From Rhodococcus sp. P1Y (GTDB lineage Bacteria; Actinomycetota; Actinomycetes; Mycobacteriales; Mycobacteriaceae), in contig NZ_CP032762.1 of assembly GCF_003641205.1 (NCBI RefSeq), positions 3,162,001-3,226,000 on the forward strand: 64,000 bases of DNA. Direction: 5' to 3'. The notes under the pieces were generated by a model, which made no database searches, was not told the DNA's origin, and saw only the letters and a list, made by a program, of their open reading frames with translations. The position numbers were made by a program, and so were the translations under genes. Shown here piece by piece: positions 41,008 through 50,404 of the stretch. Position 1 is the first letter of the stretch. Each line of letters starts with the position of its first letter.

Positions 41008-43253
41008 CAGGACGCCTGGTTCCGCCGGCTACGCATCAACTCGACCTGATGCTCGCGAACGTTTTCACCCTGAGCGGGCGATGCCGCCCATCCGCCATCC
41101 GCTCGCAGAATCCAGCATCTGGTTGTCGGGTCCAGCGCGGACTCGAATATGTCGTCCAGTTGGCCGGTCAGACGCGGATCCTTCACCTGTGCCATGACTT
41201 CCACGCGGCGGTCCAGATTCCGGTGCATCATGTCGGCACTGCCGATCCAGAATTCGTCTGCACCGCGGAAGTTGAGGACACGTGAGTGCTCGAGGAATCG
41301 ACCGAGGATGGACCGAACCTCGATATTCTCGCTCAGACCCGGTACGCCCGGCTTGAGGGCGCAGATTCCTCGGACCACGACCTGGACCGGCACACCCGCC
41401 GCCGACGCACGGTACAGCGCATCGATGACCTGTTCGTCGACGAGCGCATTGGCCTTCAACCGAATTCCGGCCTCACGACCGGCCTTCTGATGTTCGACCT
41501 CTGCTTCGATCCGCTCGATGATGCCGCGCCGAACTCCGTACGGAGCGACGAGGAGGTTGCGATAGCTCGTCTTGCGCGAGTATCCGGTGAGGGAGTTGAA
41601 CAGGTCGGTGAGGTCGGCGCCGATCTCCGGCGAGGAGGTCAACAAGCCGACGTCCTCGTAGATCCGGGCCGTCTTCGGGTTGTAGTTGCCGGTTCCGATG
41701 TGGCAGTAGCGGCGGATGACCGATCCCTCACGCCGTACGACCAAGCATGTCTTGCAATGTGTCTTGAGGCCGACGAGACCGTATACGACGTGAACCCCGG
41801 CTTTCTCGAGCTTTCGCGCCCACTCGATGTTTGCCTGCTCGTCGAAACGTGCCTTGATCTCGACGAGGGCGACAACCTGCTTGCCCGCGCCTGCGGCGTC
41901 GACGAGCGCGTTGACGATCGGTGAATCTCCGGAGGTGCGATAGAGAGTCTGCTTGATGGCAAGCACCTGCGGATCTGCTGCCGCCTGCTCGATGAACCGT
42001 TGCACGCTGGTGGAGAAGGAGTCGTAAGGGTGATGGACGAGCACATCGCCGTCGCGCAACGTGGAGAACACGCTCTTGGGTGTTTCGCGCTCACCGAACG
42101 CCGGATGTGTCGCCGGAACGAAAGGCGCGTCCTTGAGGTGTGGCCGGTCGACCCCGTAGACCTGCCACAGGCACGACAGATCGAGCAACCCCGGCACCTG
42201 GATCACGTCGCTCGGATCGACGTCGAGCTCACGTAGAAGCAGTTCCAGCATGTGTTCGGTCATGTCGTCGGCGATCTCGAGTCGGACGGGCGATCCGAAG
42301 CGGCGACGCGCCAGTTCCCGCTCCAGCGCCTGCAGGAGATCCTCGTCGCGGTCTTCCTCGACCTCGAAATCCGCGTTTCGGGTGATGCGGAACGCGTGAC
42401 TCTCCACGACATCCATGCCTGGGAACAGAACATCGAGGTGGGCCGAGATGACCTCTTCCATCGAGAGGAAGGCGTCGACGCTCGAGCTGCCGTCCCCGCG
42501 CCGTACCCGCACGAAACGATCGACGTTGTCCGGAACCTTCACGCGGGCGAAGTGCTCGCCCGAAGTCGCGTAATCCTTCACTGTCACGGCGAGATTGAGG
42601 CTGAGCCCGCTGATGTACGGGAACGGGTGCGCCGGGTCGACGGCGAGCGGCGTCAGTACCGGGAACACCTGCTCGTGGAAATACCTGGACAGTCGCTCCC
42701 GTTCGTCACCGTCGAGATCGGACCACCGAATGATCTCGATTCCCACCGAGGTGAGCTCGGGCAGAATCGCGTCGAGGAGTATCCGCGCATGACGGCGAGC
42801 CAACTCCTGTGTGCGTTCGCCGATCAAGGCGAGTTGTTCGCGCGGGGTCAAGCCGTCGGCAGACCGAACGGACAGTCCTGTCTCGTCGCGACGTTTGAGG
42901 CCGGCGACGCGAACCATGTAGAACTCGTCCAGATTCGACGCGAAGATTGCGAGGAACTTGGCGCGCTCGAGCAACGGAAGCGACGAATCCTCGGCGAGTG
43001 CAAGAACGCGCGAGTTGAAGTCGAGCCAGCTCAATTCCCGGTTCAGATAACGGTTTTCGGGCAATGCGCCTTTGGCGTCGGGCGCGTGTGGTTCCGTCGC
43101 TGCCGGCAGTGCAGCAGGACTGGCCGCAGTACTGGCTGCGGAGGTGATGGGGGGCGGCGGACTCACCTGACCGTCCGAACCGTGCTCCCGGGCTGGAGTT
43201 GCGTCGGCGTCGGCCTGGGTTTCGCTGTTGCTCACTGGTCGATCATCCCCCAT
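41007..43253 (-). CDS. ppk: Polyphosphate kinase 1
   Basis: Polymerises the gamma-phosphate of ATP into polyphosphate. The 748-aa PPK1 begins with a non-conserved Ala/Pro-rich stretch of ~65 residues, then the N domain ([13 protein letters not shown]), the head domain, and two C-terminal phospholipase-D-like domains with the phospho-His site in [13 protein letters not shown] and the second His in the [11 protein letters not shown] stretch. The start is ATG 43253; GTG 43235 is an alternative preceded by GGGGGA. It lies upstream of mutT1 in the same transcript. Confidence 0.94.
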   Translation of the reverse strand: MGDDRPVSNSETQADADATPAREHGSDGQVSPPPPITSAASTAASPAALPAATEPHAPDAKGALPENRYLNRELSWLDFNSRVLALAEDSSLPLLERAKFLAIFASNLDEFYMVRVAGLKRRDETGLSVRSADGLTPREQLALIGERTQELARRHARILLDAILPELTSVGIEIIRWSDLDGDERERLSRYFHEQVFPVLTPLAVDPAHPFPYISGLSLNLAVTVKDYATSGEHFARVKVPDNVDRFVRVRRGDGSSSVDAFLSMEEVISAHLDVLFPGMDVVESHAFRITRNADFEVEEDRDEDLLQALERELARRRFGSPVRLEIADDMTEHMLELLLRELDVDPSDVIQVPGLLDLSCLWQVYGVDRPHLKDAPFVPATHPAFGERETPKSVFSTLRDGDVLVHHPYDSFSTSVQRFIEQAAADPQVLAIKQTLYRTSGDSPIVNALVDAAGAGKQVVALVEIKARFDEQANIEWARKLEKAGVHVVYGLVGLKTHCKTCLVVRREGSVIRRYCHIGTGNYNPKTARIYEDVGLLTSSPEIGADLTDLFNSLTGYSRKTSYRNLLVAPYGVRRGIIERIEAEVEHQKAGREAGIRLKANALVDEQVIDALYRASAAGVPVQVVVRGICALKPGVPGLSENIEVRSILGRFLEHSRVLNFRGADEFWIGSADMMHRNLDRRVEVMAQVKDPRLTGQLDDIFESALDPTTRCWILRADGGWAASPAQGENVREHQVELMRSRRNQAS

Positions 43254-43316
43254 TGCGGTGGCCGGTGAAACTCGGATCGGTGAATTGTGTCTTACTCGAT
43301 TCGGTGGGAATGGATT

Positions 43317-43967
43317 TCACCAGCCGAGGGACTTCAGGACCGCGGCTGTCGCGGGTCCGACGCCGAGGGTGTAAGCGCGTCGGACATCGTCGATCGTGTC
43401 GACGTCGAGTCGCAGGCCGGGCCAGGTCCCGTTCAGGTCGTGAGCGCCCGAGTCTCGGTGTCGTTGGGCCGAAGAGGGCCCGAACAACGGCGTGAAGCGG
43501 CCCGAGCGACCGCCGACGATCAACGCAGCGGTTCCGGTGCCGTGATGGTCGGTCACGACCGATCTGGCGTGACCGACGGACATGTCGTGGGCCTCGGCGA
43601 GTTCCTCGGTGCGGAGTGCCGGGAGGTCGGCTTGCAGGGCGATGATGTCGTCGCTTCCCTCCGCCCACGCGCTCGACGCCGCGGCCTCGAAGGCGGAATT
43701 GAGTCGCGCGACGGAGTCGTGTGGATCGCGATCGCACGGTTCCTGGACGACTCTGGCTCCCAGGTCCAGCGCCGCGTCGGCAACGGATCGGTCAGGGGTG
43801 ACGACGGTGACCGCAGCGACGGCCTCGACGGCACGAGCAGCGACGACGGTGTCTCGAAACATCGCGACGACCAGTCGGGCACGGTCGATGTCGGCGAAGG
43901 CGTCGGCCAAACGCGTCTTCGCGGCGGCGAGGTCCTTGACTGCGATCACCACGTGCGCGTTGCTCAT
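43317..43967 (-). CDS. cofC: 2-phospho-L-lactate (phosphoenolpyruvate) guanylyltransferase of F420 synthesis
   Basis: A 216-aa nucleotidyltransferase-fold protein: VIAVKDLAAAKTRLA at the N terminus binds GTP, IIALQADLPALR holds the metal-binding Asp, and LRLDVDTIDDVRRA closes the domain. The CofC/FbiD family makes the guanylylated precursor that FbiA uses in coenzyme F420 synthesis; actinobacterial forms are reported to use phosphoenolpyruvate. Start ATG 43967 has GAGGG upstream; the longer frame is an Arg-rich shadow. It lies between ppk and gpsA as in M. tuberculosis (Rv2983). Confidence 0.88.
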   Translation of the reverse strand: MSNAHVVIAVKDLAAAKTRLADAFADIDRARLVVAMFRDTVVAARAVEAVAAVTVVTPDRSVADAALDLGARVVQEPCDRDPHDSVARLNSAFEAAASSAWAEGSDDIIALQADLPALRTEELAEAHDMSVGHARSVVTDHHGTGTAALIVGGRSGRFTPLFGPSSAQRHRDSGAHDLNGTWPGLRLDVDTIDDVRRAYTLGVGPATAAVLKSLGW

Positions 43968-44119
43968 ACCCTCGATCCTGCCAGCGTGCCCACCGCCGGT
44001 GCCGTTCGACCTCGCCGCGCGGGTTCTCCACGTTAGTGTGGGGCGGCGGTGCGCCCGGCGCACTGCGGTTCTTCGATTCGGCTGATCGAGAACCGACGGA
44101 TCGATGAAGGTGGCATTCG

Positions 44120-45118
44120 ATGACCAAAGCAGCGGTACTCGGTTCCGGATCGTGGGGGACCGCGTACGCCAAGGTGTTGGCTGATGCAGGAACCGACGTG
44201 ACGATGTGGGCTCGGCGGTCGGAACTGGCCCAAGCCATCGACGAGGGGCACGAAAATTCCGATTACCTCCCGGGAATCACCCTGCCGAACAATATCTCGG
44301 CCACGAGTGACCCCACGCGTGCGCTCGACGGAGCCGACATCGTCGTTCTGGCCGTGCCGTCGCAGTCGCTTCGGGCGAATCTCGCCGAATGGACCGACTC
44401 GATCCCCGCGGACGCAACACTTCTGAGCCTTGCCAAGGGGATCGAGACCGGAACGCTGCTGCGCATGAGCCAAGTCATCGCACAGGTGACCGGCGCTGAT
44501 CCGAGTCGAATCGCCTCGTTGTCAGGTCCGAACCTCGCGCGGCCGATCGCCGAGGGGCAGCCGGCTGCCACGGTCATCGCGTGCTCGGACTCACGACGCG
44601 CGCTCGAGGTACAAAAGTCCTGTGCCACAGGATATTTCCGGCCGTACACCAACACGGACGTCATCGGTTGCGAGATCGGCGGCGCGTGCAAGAACGTCAT
44701 TGCACTCGCCTGCGGAATGGCCAGTGGGGTCGGATACGGCGAGAACACTCTTGCATCGATCATGACGAGGGGCCTGGCCGAGATCATCCGCCTCGGCACC
44801 GCGCTCGGAGCCAAGCCCGCAACGTTGGCGGGCCTTGCCGGTGTGGGCGATCTCGTCGCGACGTGCTCGTCCACACTCTCCCGGAACCGCACGTTCGGCG
44901 AACGGCTCGGCGCGGGCGGTTCGATGGAGAGTGCGCAGGAGGCCGCCCATGGTCAGGTCGCGGAGGGCGTGAAGTCGTGCACGTCCGTGCGAGCGCTGGC
45001 CGAGAGCTACGACGTGGAGATGCCGTTGACCGACGCCGTTCACCGGGTGTGCCACGCGGGCTTGTCGGTGCCCGACGCAGTGGGCCATCTGCTGGGACGC
45101 AGAATCAAGCCGGAATAG
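44120..45118 (+). CDS. gpsA: NAD(P)-dependent glycerol-3-phosphate dehydrogenase
   Basis: Reduces dihydroxyacetone phosphate to sn-glycerol 3-phosphate for phospholipid synthesis. The 332-aa GpsA has the dinucleotide motif [14 protein letters not shown], the conserved [11 protein letters not shown], the catalytic Lys in [17 protein letters not shown] near residue 195, and [14 protein letters not shown]. The ATG is preceded by GAAGGTGG. It is divergent from cofC and followed by ddl on the same strand 57 bp later. Confidence 0.96.
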   Translation: MTKAAVLGSGSWGTAYAKVLADAGTDVTMWARRSELAQAIDEGHENSDYLPGITLPNNISATSDPTRALDGADIVVLAVPSQSLRANLAEWTDSIPADATLLSLAKGIETGTLLRMSQVIAQVTGADPSRIASLSGPNLARPIAEGQPAATVIACSDSRRALEVQKSCATGYFRPYTNTDVIGCEIGGACKNVIALACGMASGVGYGENTLASIMTRGLAEIIRLGTALGAKPATLAGLAGVGDLVATCSSTLSRNRTFGERLGAGGSMESAQEAAHGQVAEGVKSCTSVRALAESYDVEMPLTDAVHRVCHAGLSVPDAVGHLLGRRIKPE

Positions 45119-45161
45119 AGAAGGCAGGGTGAGCCGTCGTCGGGCGTTTCTTCGCCGACGG

Positions 45162-45167
45162 TACGGT
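45162..45167 (+). promoter_or_regulatory. -10 box for leaderless ddl
   Basis: TACGGT is followed by 8 nt and GTG 45176. The alternative GTG at 45170 would be only 2 nt away, too close for a leaderless start. Confidence 0.45.
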
Positions 45168-45175
45168 AAGTGACC

Positions 45176-46282
45176 GTGAATCAAACGCGTACCAAAGTCG
45201 CCGTCGTCTTCGGCGGCCGTAGCAACGAGCACGCGGTCTCCTGCGTCTCCGCAGGCAGCGTTCTTGCGCACATCGATCATGACCGGTACGACGTCGTTCC
45301 GATCGGAATTACCGTCGACGGTGCATGGGTCCTGGGCTCGGCCGATACTGCCGAGCTGGCCATTCGCGGACGTGTACTTCCGAGTGTGGACAAGAACTCG
45401 AAAGCCCTCACGCTGTCGGTGGACCCAGGTCGGAGCGGGGATCTACTGTCCCTCGACGCTGTCGACGCAGGGGCGGTTCTCGCATCCGTCGATGTGGTGT
45501 TTCCTTTGCTGCACGGTCCGTACGGGGAGGACGGAACCATCCAGGGCTTGCTGGAGCTCGCAGGCGTCCCCTACGTCGGACCAGGTGTGTTGGCCAGCGC
45601 TGCAGGCATGGACAAGGAGTTCACCAAGAAGCTTCTTGCAGCAGACGGCCTCCCCGTCGGCAAACAGGTCGTGCTCCGGCGCGGCCAGGACGCTTTGACC
45701 GCCGAACAGCAGGACTTTCTCGGCTTGCCCGCATTCGTCAAGCCCGCGAGGGGCGGATCGTCCATCGGAATCAGTCGGATCACCGGGTGGGACCAGCTCG
45801 ACGGCGCTGTTGCGCACGCCAGGAAGCACGATGCGAAGGTGATCGTGGAAGGAGCAATATCCGGTCGCGAGGTCGAGTGCGGGGTGCTCGAATTCCCGGA
45901 CGGTTCCGTATCGGCGAGTGTCGTGGCGGAGATCCGCATGCCGGATGCACCTGAAGACGACCACACCTTTTACGACTTCGACAGCAAATACCTCGACGAC
46001 GTCTGCGAATTCGATGTTCCGGCCGTCTTGCCGCTCGACACGAGCGAGGAGATTCGTCGAATTGCCGTCGCCGCCTTCCGCGCGCTGGATTGCCAGGGAC
46101 TGGCACGAGTCGACCTCTTCGTCACCGAGGACGGGCCGGTGATCAACGAGATCAACACGATGCCGGGGTTCACGTCGATCTCGATGTTTCCGAAGATGTG
46201 GAATGCCGCAGGGGTCGACTACCGCACGCTCATCGGCACTCTCATCGAGACTGCACTCGCGCGCGGCACCGGACTGCGGTAG
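45176..46282 (+). CDS. ddl: D-alanine--D-alanine ligase
   Basis: Joins two D-Ala with ATP for peptidoglycan precursors; the target of D-cycloserine in related bacteria. The 368-aa ATP-grasp protein has [19 protein letters not shown], the substrate-binding [25 protein letters not shown] near residue 190, and the C-terminal [11 protein letters not shown] with metal and phosphate ligands. GTG 45176 is favoured by the TANNNT box; GTG 45170 would add two residues. The DUF3515 gene lies convergent, 6 bp beyond the stop. Confidence 0.95.
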   Translation: MNQTRTKVAVVFGGRSNEHAVSCVSAGSVLAHIDHDRYDVVPIGITVDGAWVLGSADTAELAIRGRVLPSVDKNSKALTLSVDPGRSGDLLSLDAVDAGAVLASVDVVFPLLHGPYGEDGTIQGLLELAGVPYVGPGVLASAAGMDKEFTKKLLAADGLPVGKQVVLRRGQDALTAEQQDFLGLPAFVKPARGGSSIGISRITGWDQLDGAVAHARKHDAKVIVEGAISGREVECGVLEFPDGSVSASVVAEIRMPDAPEDDHTFYDFDSKYLDDVCEFDVPAVLPLDTSEEIRRIAVAAFRALDCQGLARVDLFVTEDGPVINEINTMPGFTSISMFPKMWNAAGVDYRTLIGTLIETALARGTGLR

Positions 46283-46288
46283 CACGCC

Positions 46289-46852
46289 CTATTGGAGGGG
46301 AGCCGGATCGAGTGGTGTCTGTGGAAGCGCGGACGAAATCGAATCGGACGCGTCCTGCAAGGGTGTCGGACCCGACCCGTTCGGAATGGTGAGCGCTGTG
46401 TACACCGGTCGGTCCACGGTGTACCAGGTACTGGCCTCGATCCCGGACTCGGCGCCTGAGGCCTCGAACCACTGAACGCCGTTGATCACCTGTAGCGAAG
46501 ATGCGACGTCGAAACCGAGCGGCCGCGGCAGGCCACAGCGGAGAACGATCGCGTCGGACTCCTCGTCTTCGGGCGCATAGGCACGTGCTCCGGCGGGAGC
46601 CGGGTCGACCAGTTCGGCTCGGCTGTAGTCACCGAGAGATTCGGGCAGCGCGTCGAGCAGAGTGTTGCAGTCGGCGCTCTCGGCCGAAGGCGCGTCGACC
46701 GGTCCGAGTGCTTCGGGCGACCGCGTCGACTCTCCTGCGACGGTGACCGCTGCCACGATCACCCCGACGAGTAGCGCGACCGGGAGGGCCACTGCTGTAG
46801 CGATGACTGCCGGATGTCGCCGATGCTCCGGTGAATCGTGTTCGGGCGTCAT
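46289..46852 (-). CDS. DUF3515 family membrane protein
   Basis: A 187-aa protein with one N-terminal membrane helix (VIATAVALPVALLVGVIVAAV) after a short charged start, and an extracytoplasmic domain with two cysteines (ADCNTLLDAL and VLRCGLP) that may form a disulfide. The CGLPRP and NGVQWF segments are typical of the actinobacterial DUF3515 family, whose function is unknown. It occupies the place next to ddl as in M. tuberculosis (Rv2980). The ATG at 46852 overlaps the stop of the upstream RAM-domain gene by four bases, so the two are translationally coupled. Confidence 0.88.
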   Translation of the reverse strand: MTPEHDSPEHRRHPAVIATAVALPVALLVGVIVAAVTVAGESTRSPEALGPVDAPSAESADCNTLLDALPESLGDYSRAELVDPAPAGARAYAPEDEESDAIVLRCGLPRPLGFDVASSLQVINGVQWFEASGAESGIEASTWYTVDRPVYTALTIPNGSGPTPLQDASDSISSALPQTPLDPAPLQ

Positions 46853-47118
46853 CGGGACGGTGTCCCGTGTGGTGACCTGGCATCGGCGTGAGCGTCGGCG
46901 ATGGGGCAGGTCAAGGTTCGCGTGATGGCGTCGACCCGCTGTATGCGGCCGACGATGTCGGCGAGAGCACCGTCGTTCTCGCCCGAGATGCGGACAACGA
47001 CGTCGTACGGACCGAGAACGGCTTCGGCTGATTCGACGCCCTCGATGTCGTGCAGCGTTCGGCTCACGAGAGATGAGCGCCCTACCTCCGTCTGTACGAG
47101 GATGAATGCTTGCATCAT
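46849..47118 (-). CDS. Stand-alone Lrp/AsnC ligand-binding (RAM) domain protein
   Basis: An 89-aa protein made only of the RAM effector domain of Lrp/AsnC regulators (QAFILVQTEVGR, then VESAEAVLGPYDVVVRISGEND) with no helix-turn-helix. Such domains bind amino acids and form oligomers; alone they may modulate full-length Lrp proteins or act as sensors. ATG 47118 (followed by a second ATG at 47115) has GAAAGGG 6-9 nt upstream; the longer frame is not supported. It is coupled to the DUF3515 gene and divergent from thiL. Confidence 0.85.
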   Translation of the reverse strand: MMQAFILVQTEVGRSSLVSRTLHDIEGVESAEAVLGPYDVVVRISGENDGALADIVGRIQRVDAITRTLTCPIADAHADARSPHGTPSR

Positions 47119-47233
47119 CGTGGGCCCTTTCCCAATGTCGTGCCCGCACCCGAAGGTAGTGTCGCAGAGGTCTCGTGTGAGACGTGCCTTCACATCCGAC
47201 GAGTGCAGTTGTCGGTAAGAAGGTACCGCAGAG

Positions 47234-48277
47234 GTGGAGAATCGCTGCGCGCCAGAGCCGAGACATCATTCAACGACGCGAAAGAGGAAGACCATCGACA
47301 CCGGTGACGACCGAGATCCCCTCAGCGGTTCCACAGTTGCTCAGGTCGGAGAATTCAGTGTGATTGCCCGGTCGCTGGCCGGGCGCGTCCAGTCGAGGAA
47401 TACCGTTCTCGGGCCCGGAGATGACGCTGCTGTGGTGTCCGCTCCGGACGGACGCATGGTCGTCACGACCGATATGTTGGTGCAAGGTCGGCATTTTCGG
47501 CTCGATTGGTCCGATCCGGAGGACGTCGGCCGTAAAGCCGTCGCTCAGAACGGCGCAGACATAGCGGCGATGGGAGCTCGGTGTACCGGATTTCTCGTCG
47601 CAATCGGGTGCCCGTCCGAGACGCCCGTGGAGGTGACGGACGCTCTGTCCGAAGGACTCTGGCGTGAAGCAGTTCGAGCCGGGGCGTCCATAGTCGGCGG
47701 TGACCTGGTAATGACCGACTCACTCGTGATTTCCATCACCGCGTTGGGCGACCTCGAAGGACGTGGGCCCGTACTACGGTCGGGTGCGCGGTCGGGCGAC
47801 GTCGTGGCAGTAGCGGGGAAACTGGGGTGGTCTGCGGCCGGTCTGGATCTGCTGCTCGCCGGGCGGTCCGGGTATTCGGCACTCGTCGCGGCGCATCGGG
47901 TCCCTACGCCCGACTACGAACAGGGAATTGTCGCGGCTCGGAGCGGCGCAACTTCTCTCACCGATGTGTCCGACGGACTTGTCGCCGACCTCGGTCATAT
48001 AGCGCAAGCGTCGTCGGTCACGATAGATCTCGACAGTGGTTCCTTCGATATAGCGGACGAAATCGCCTCGGCCGCTCTGGATCTGGATGTATCGCCATTG
48101 TCGTGGATCCTCGGCGGTGGCGAAGATCATGCGTTCGCTGGGACCTTCCCCAGTGACGACGTGGTTCCGGAAGGGTGGTCGGTGGTAGGGCGTGTCTCGG
48201 CGAACGGCGGGGATGCAGTGACCGTAGACGGACGAGAGTTCTCGGGGCACGCAGGATGGTCCAGCTTTCAGGCATGA
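47234..48277 (+). CDS. thiL: Thiamine-monophosphate kinase
   Basis: Phosphorylates thiamine monophosphate to the active diphosphate with ATP. From GEFSVIARSL onward the protein is a normal ThiL: GPGDDAAVV and STDMLVQ-like TTDMLVQGRHF at the Mg/ATP site, IVGGDLV near residue 150, DVSDGLVADLGH and GGGEDHAF. The N terminus is uncertain: GTG 47234 is the only in-frame start before the conserved region and adds ~35 non-conserved basic residues. A GTG at 47304 in another frame would, with one extra C in the C-run at 47318-47321, give VTTEIPLSGSTVAQVGEF, which looks more natural. A sequence error or a small indel there is possible. No thiamine riboswitch is seen. Confidence 0.88.
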   Translation: MENRCAPEPRHHSTTRKRKTIDTGDDRDPLSGSTVAQVGEFSVIARSLAGRVQSRNTVLGPGDDAAVVSAPDGRMVVTTDMLVQGRHFRLDWSDPEDVGRKAVAQNGADIAAMGARCTGFLVAIGCPSETPVEVTDALSEGLWREAVRAGASIVGGDLVMTDSLVISITALGDLEGRGPVLRSGARSGDVVAVAGKLGWSAAGLDLLLAGRSGYSALVAAHRVPTPDYEQGIVAARSGATSLTDVSDGLVADLGHIAQASSVTIDLDSGSFDIADEIASAALDLDVSPLSWILGGGEDHAFAGTFPSDDVVPEGWSVVGRVSANGGDAVTVDGREFSGHAGWSSFQA

Positions 48278-48334
48278 TCTGCGTGATCTCAGAAGCATTC
48301 ACATAAAAGTCGAAACGGAGAAGGGGCATCGCGT

Positions 48335-49027
48335 ATGACGGCACAGCCATTGAGCGCCATCGTCGAACAGGGTTGGGCCGCAGCGCTGGAACCAGTGCAG
48401 GACCGGATCACGGCGATGGGTGACATGCTTCGCACGGAGTTGCGCGAGGGCCGCGAGTATCTTCCGTCCGGTGAGAACGTCCTTCGCGCCTTCACCCGGC
48501 CGTTCGACCGAGTGCGGGTATTGATCGTCGGGCAGGATCCCTATCCCACGCCGGGACATGCAGTGGGACTGAGCTTTTCGGTCGCACCGGATGTGCGGCC
48601 GATTCCGCGCAGTCTTGCCAACATCTTCAAGGAGTATTCGGACGATCTCGGATTCCCGACGCCCGCCACCGGTGACCTGTCGCCGTGGGCGGATCGCGGT
48701 GTATTGCTCCTGAACCGGGTTCTCACGGTGGAGCCCGGTGCCGCTGCCTCGCATCGCAAGAAGGGTTGGGAAGCGGTAACCGAGCAGGCCATCAGGGCCC
48801 TCGTCGCTCGAAACGAACGCGAGGATTCAGCAGGTCTGGTCGCCGTTCTCTGGGGTCGAGACGCCGCGACGCTCGTGCCGATGCTCGGCGACACACCGAC
48901 CATCCAGTCGGCCCACCCGTCGCCGTTGTCGGCGTCGCGCGGGTTCTTCGGTTCGAAGCCGTTCTCGCGGGTGAACGAACTTCTCGTTGCAGGCGGGCAC
49001 GATCCTGTCGACTGGGAACTACCCTGA
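48335..49027 (+). CDS. ung: Uracil-DNA glycosylase (family 1)
   Basis: Removes uracil from DNA at the start of base-excision repair. The 230-aa UDG has the water-activating motif GQDPYPT with D68 and the leucine-loop motif [14 protein letters not shown] with H194. [10 protein letters not shown], the uracil-pocket strand, is present. ATG 48335 has GGAGAAGGGG 7-13 nt upstream. It follows thiL by 57 bp, as in M. tuberculosis. The gene is convergent with the hydratase gene, with 6 bp between the stops. Confidence 0.96.
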   Translation: MTAQPLSAIVEQGWAAALEPVQDRITAMGDMLRTELREGREYLPSGENVLRAFTRPFDRVRVLIVGQDPYPTPGHAVGLSFSVAPDVRPIPRSLANIFKEYSDDLGFPTPATGDLSPWADRGVLLLNRVLTVEPGAAASHRKKGWEAVTEQAIRALVARNEREDSAGLVAVLWGRDAATLVPMLGDTPTIQSAHPSPLSASRGFFGSKPFSRVNELLVAGGHDPVDWELP

Positions 49028-49033
49028 CGCCCC

Positions 49034-49822
49034 CTACGAGAAGTCGGGTCGACGTTTCTCCACGAAGGCGTCGACCCCTTCACGTCCGGTAGGTCCGTTG
49101 GCTGCCGCCGAAATCGATGAAGCCTCGGCTTCGAGTTGCTCTGCGAGAGTTCGAGTTTCGGATGCGAACAGTAGTGCTTTCGTCCCCTTGAACGCCTGGG
49201 TCGGACCAGCTGCGAAGGTGCGAGCAAGACGCTGTGCCTCGGCTGCGATGATGTCGTCCCCGACCAGGCGGCTCAGGATTCCGAGCCTGACCGCTTCTTC
49301 GCCGTTCAGAATCGAATCGCTGAGCAGGATGTCACGTGCACGAGCAGGACCGACGATTCGGGGAAGAGTCCAACTCAAGCCGCCGTCCGGGGTGAATCCG
49401 ATACCAGGGTATGCGGGGCGGAGTTTGGTGGCACGTCCGCCGATCGCCACGTCTGCGTGGCATACGAGGCTCATGCCCGCGCCGGCTGCCCACCCGTGCA
49501 CGCCGGCAACGATCGGAATTTCGACGGCAGCGAGTTCGAGCACGAAACGATGAAACTCGTCGGCGACGCCCCGTACGTATTCGCCTCGATCGGGAGCGCT
49601 CGCGAAGGCACGGACATTGCCTCCCGCGCAGAAATTGGATCCGGAACCGATGAGGAGAATCGATCCGGCCGCGAGATCGCCTGCGTTGAGCGCATGCAGC
49701 GCTCGGGCGCCGTCGGCCATGGCATCACTGCTCAACGAAGTGCCCGCGTCAGCGGTGGCTACGGTGATCTGCAGTACGCCGTCGACGACCTCGACGGAGT
49801 CGGTACGTTCGAAGTGGTTCAC
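49034..49822 (-). CDS. Enoyl-CoA hydratase/isomerase family protein
   Basis: A 262-aa crotonase-fold protein. The oxyanion-hole segments are GSGSNFCAGGNVRAFAS and AGVHGWAAGAGMSLVCHADVAI; a catalytic-region Asp or Glu is present in GFTPDGGLSWTLPRIVG, where the usual hydratase Glu pair is not evident, so isomerase or another crotonase activity is possible. GTG 49822 is chosen because TACAGT lies 7 nt upstream; longer frames would start at GTG 49831 or further up. It is separated from rpmB upstream by a strong terminator, so it has its own promoter. Confidence 0.87.
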   Translation of the reverse strand: MNHFERTDSVEVVDGVLQITVATADAGTSLSSDAMADGARALHALNAGDLAAGSILLIGSGSNFCAGGNVRAFASAPDRGEYVRGVADEFHRFVLELAAVEIPIVAGVHGWAAGAGMSLVCHADVAIGGRATKLRPAYPGIGFTPDGGLSWTLPRIVGPARARDILLSDSILNGEEAVRLGILSRLVGDDIIAAEAQRLARTFAAGPTQAFKGTKALLFASETRTLAEQLEAEASSISAAANGPTGREGVDAFVEKRRPDFS

Positions 49823-49829
49823 GTATCGC

Positions 49830-49835
49830 ACTGTA
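49830..49835 (-). promoter_or_regulatory. -10 box for leaderless enoyl-CoA hydratase-like gene
   Basis: On the minus strand TACAGT is followed by 7 nt and GTG 49822, with no Shine-Dalgarno between them. It supports this start over the longer frame. Confidence 0.5.
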
Positions 49836-49917
49836 ACCCGCACGCCCGATGGGGCCTCATATCGGATCCTTCGCACGCCGAACCGGGCTGTCTCCGAACA
49901 CTACTGGTTCCGAACAC

Positions 49918-49957
49918 GACTGTGCCCCGCTGCTTCGTGAAGCGGCGGGGCACAGTC
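49918..49957 (-). terminator. rpmB terminator
   Basis: A 13-bp perfect stem (49918-49930 with 49945-49957) is extended inward by GCTTC/GAAGC. It lies 24 bp beyond the rpmB stop on the minus strand. No clear T-run follows. Confidence 0.75.
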
Positions 49958-49981
49958 GATGCTCGTGTCTCGGGGGCTGTA

Positions 49982-50173
49982 TCAGCCCCGAACCACCTTG
50001 CCGGCCTTCAGGCAAGAGGTGCAGACGTTCAGGCGCTTGGTGTTGCCGGGAGCAACCTGAGCGTGAACGGTCTGGATGTTCGGGTTCCAACGACGGTTGG
50101 TCCGTCGGTGCGAGTGCGAGACCGACTTACCGAAGCCGGGCCCTTTGGCGCATACGTCGCAGACGGCAGCCAT
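49982..50173 (-). CDS. rpmB: 50S ribosomal protein L28
   Basis: A 63-aa ribosomal protein starting [20 protein letters not shown], with [14 protein letters not shown] as the rRNA-binding core. Two C-x-x-C pairs (CDVC near the start and CTSC near the end) make this the zinc-binding (C+) form; many actinobacteria keep a second, zinc-free L28 that replaces it under zinc limitation. The start at 50173 has AAGGAG 9 nt upstream; the longer frame is not real. It is divergent from the DAK2 gene. Confidence 0.95.
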   Translation of the reverse strand: MAAVCDVCAKGPGFGKSVSHSHRRTNRRWNPNIQTVHAQVAPGNTKRLNVCTSCLKAGKVVRG

Positions 50174-50404
50174 AGTCGCGAACTCCTTGATAGATGATTG
50201 ATCATTAACATGAGGGCGGTTACGCCGATTAACAACGGCGCGAACGAACACGCCGCTCCTCATCGGGCAACCCTGCAAGAATAGCCGGGCACCCCGATTT
50301 CACCAAACCGTCACCTCGGACATCAGCTGACCGGCGTCGACACCCGCACGAGTCTAGGCTGACCGTGGTCGATCCTGGGGGCGAAGCGAGGGGGAACGAG
50401 GGCC

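Noticed and set aside
47119..47340. Thiamine pyrophosphate riboswitch before thiL
   Set aside because: No THI-box core such as CTGAGA is seen in the leader, and thiL is usually not controlled that way.
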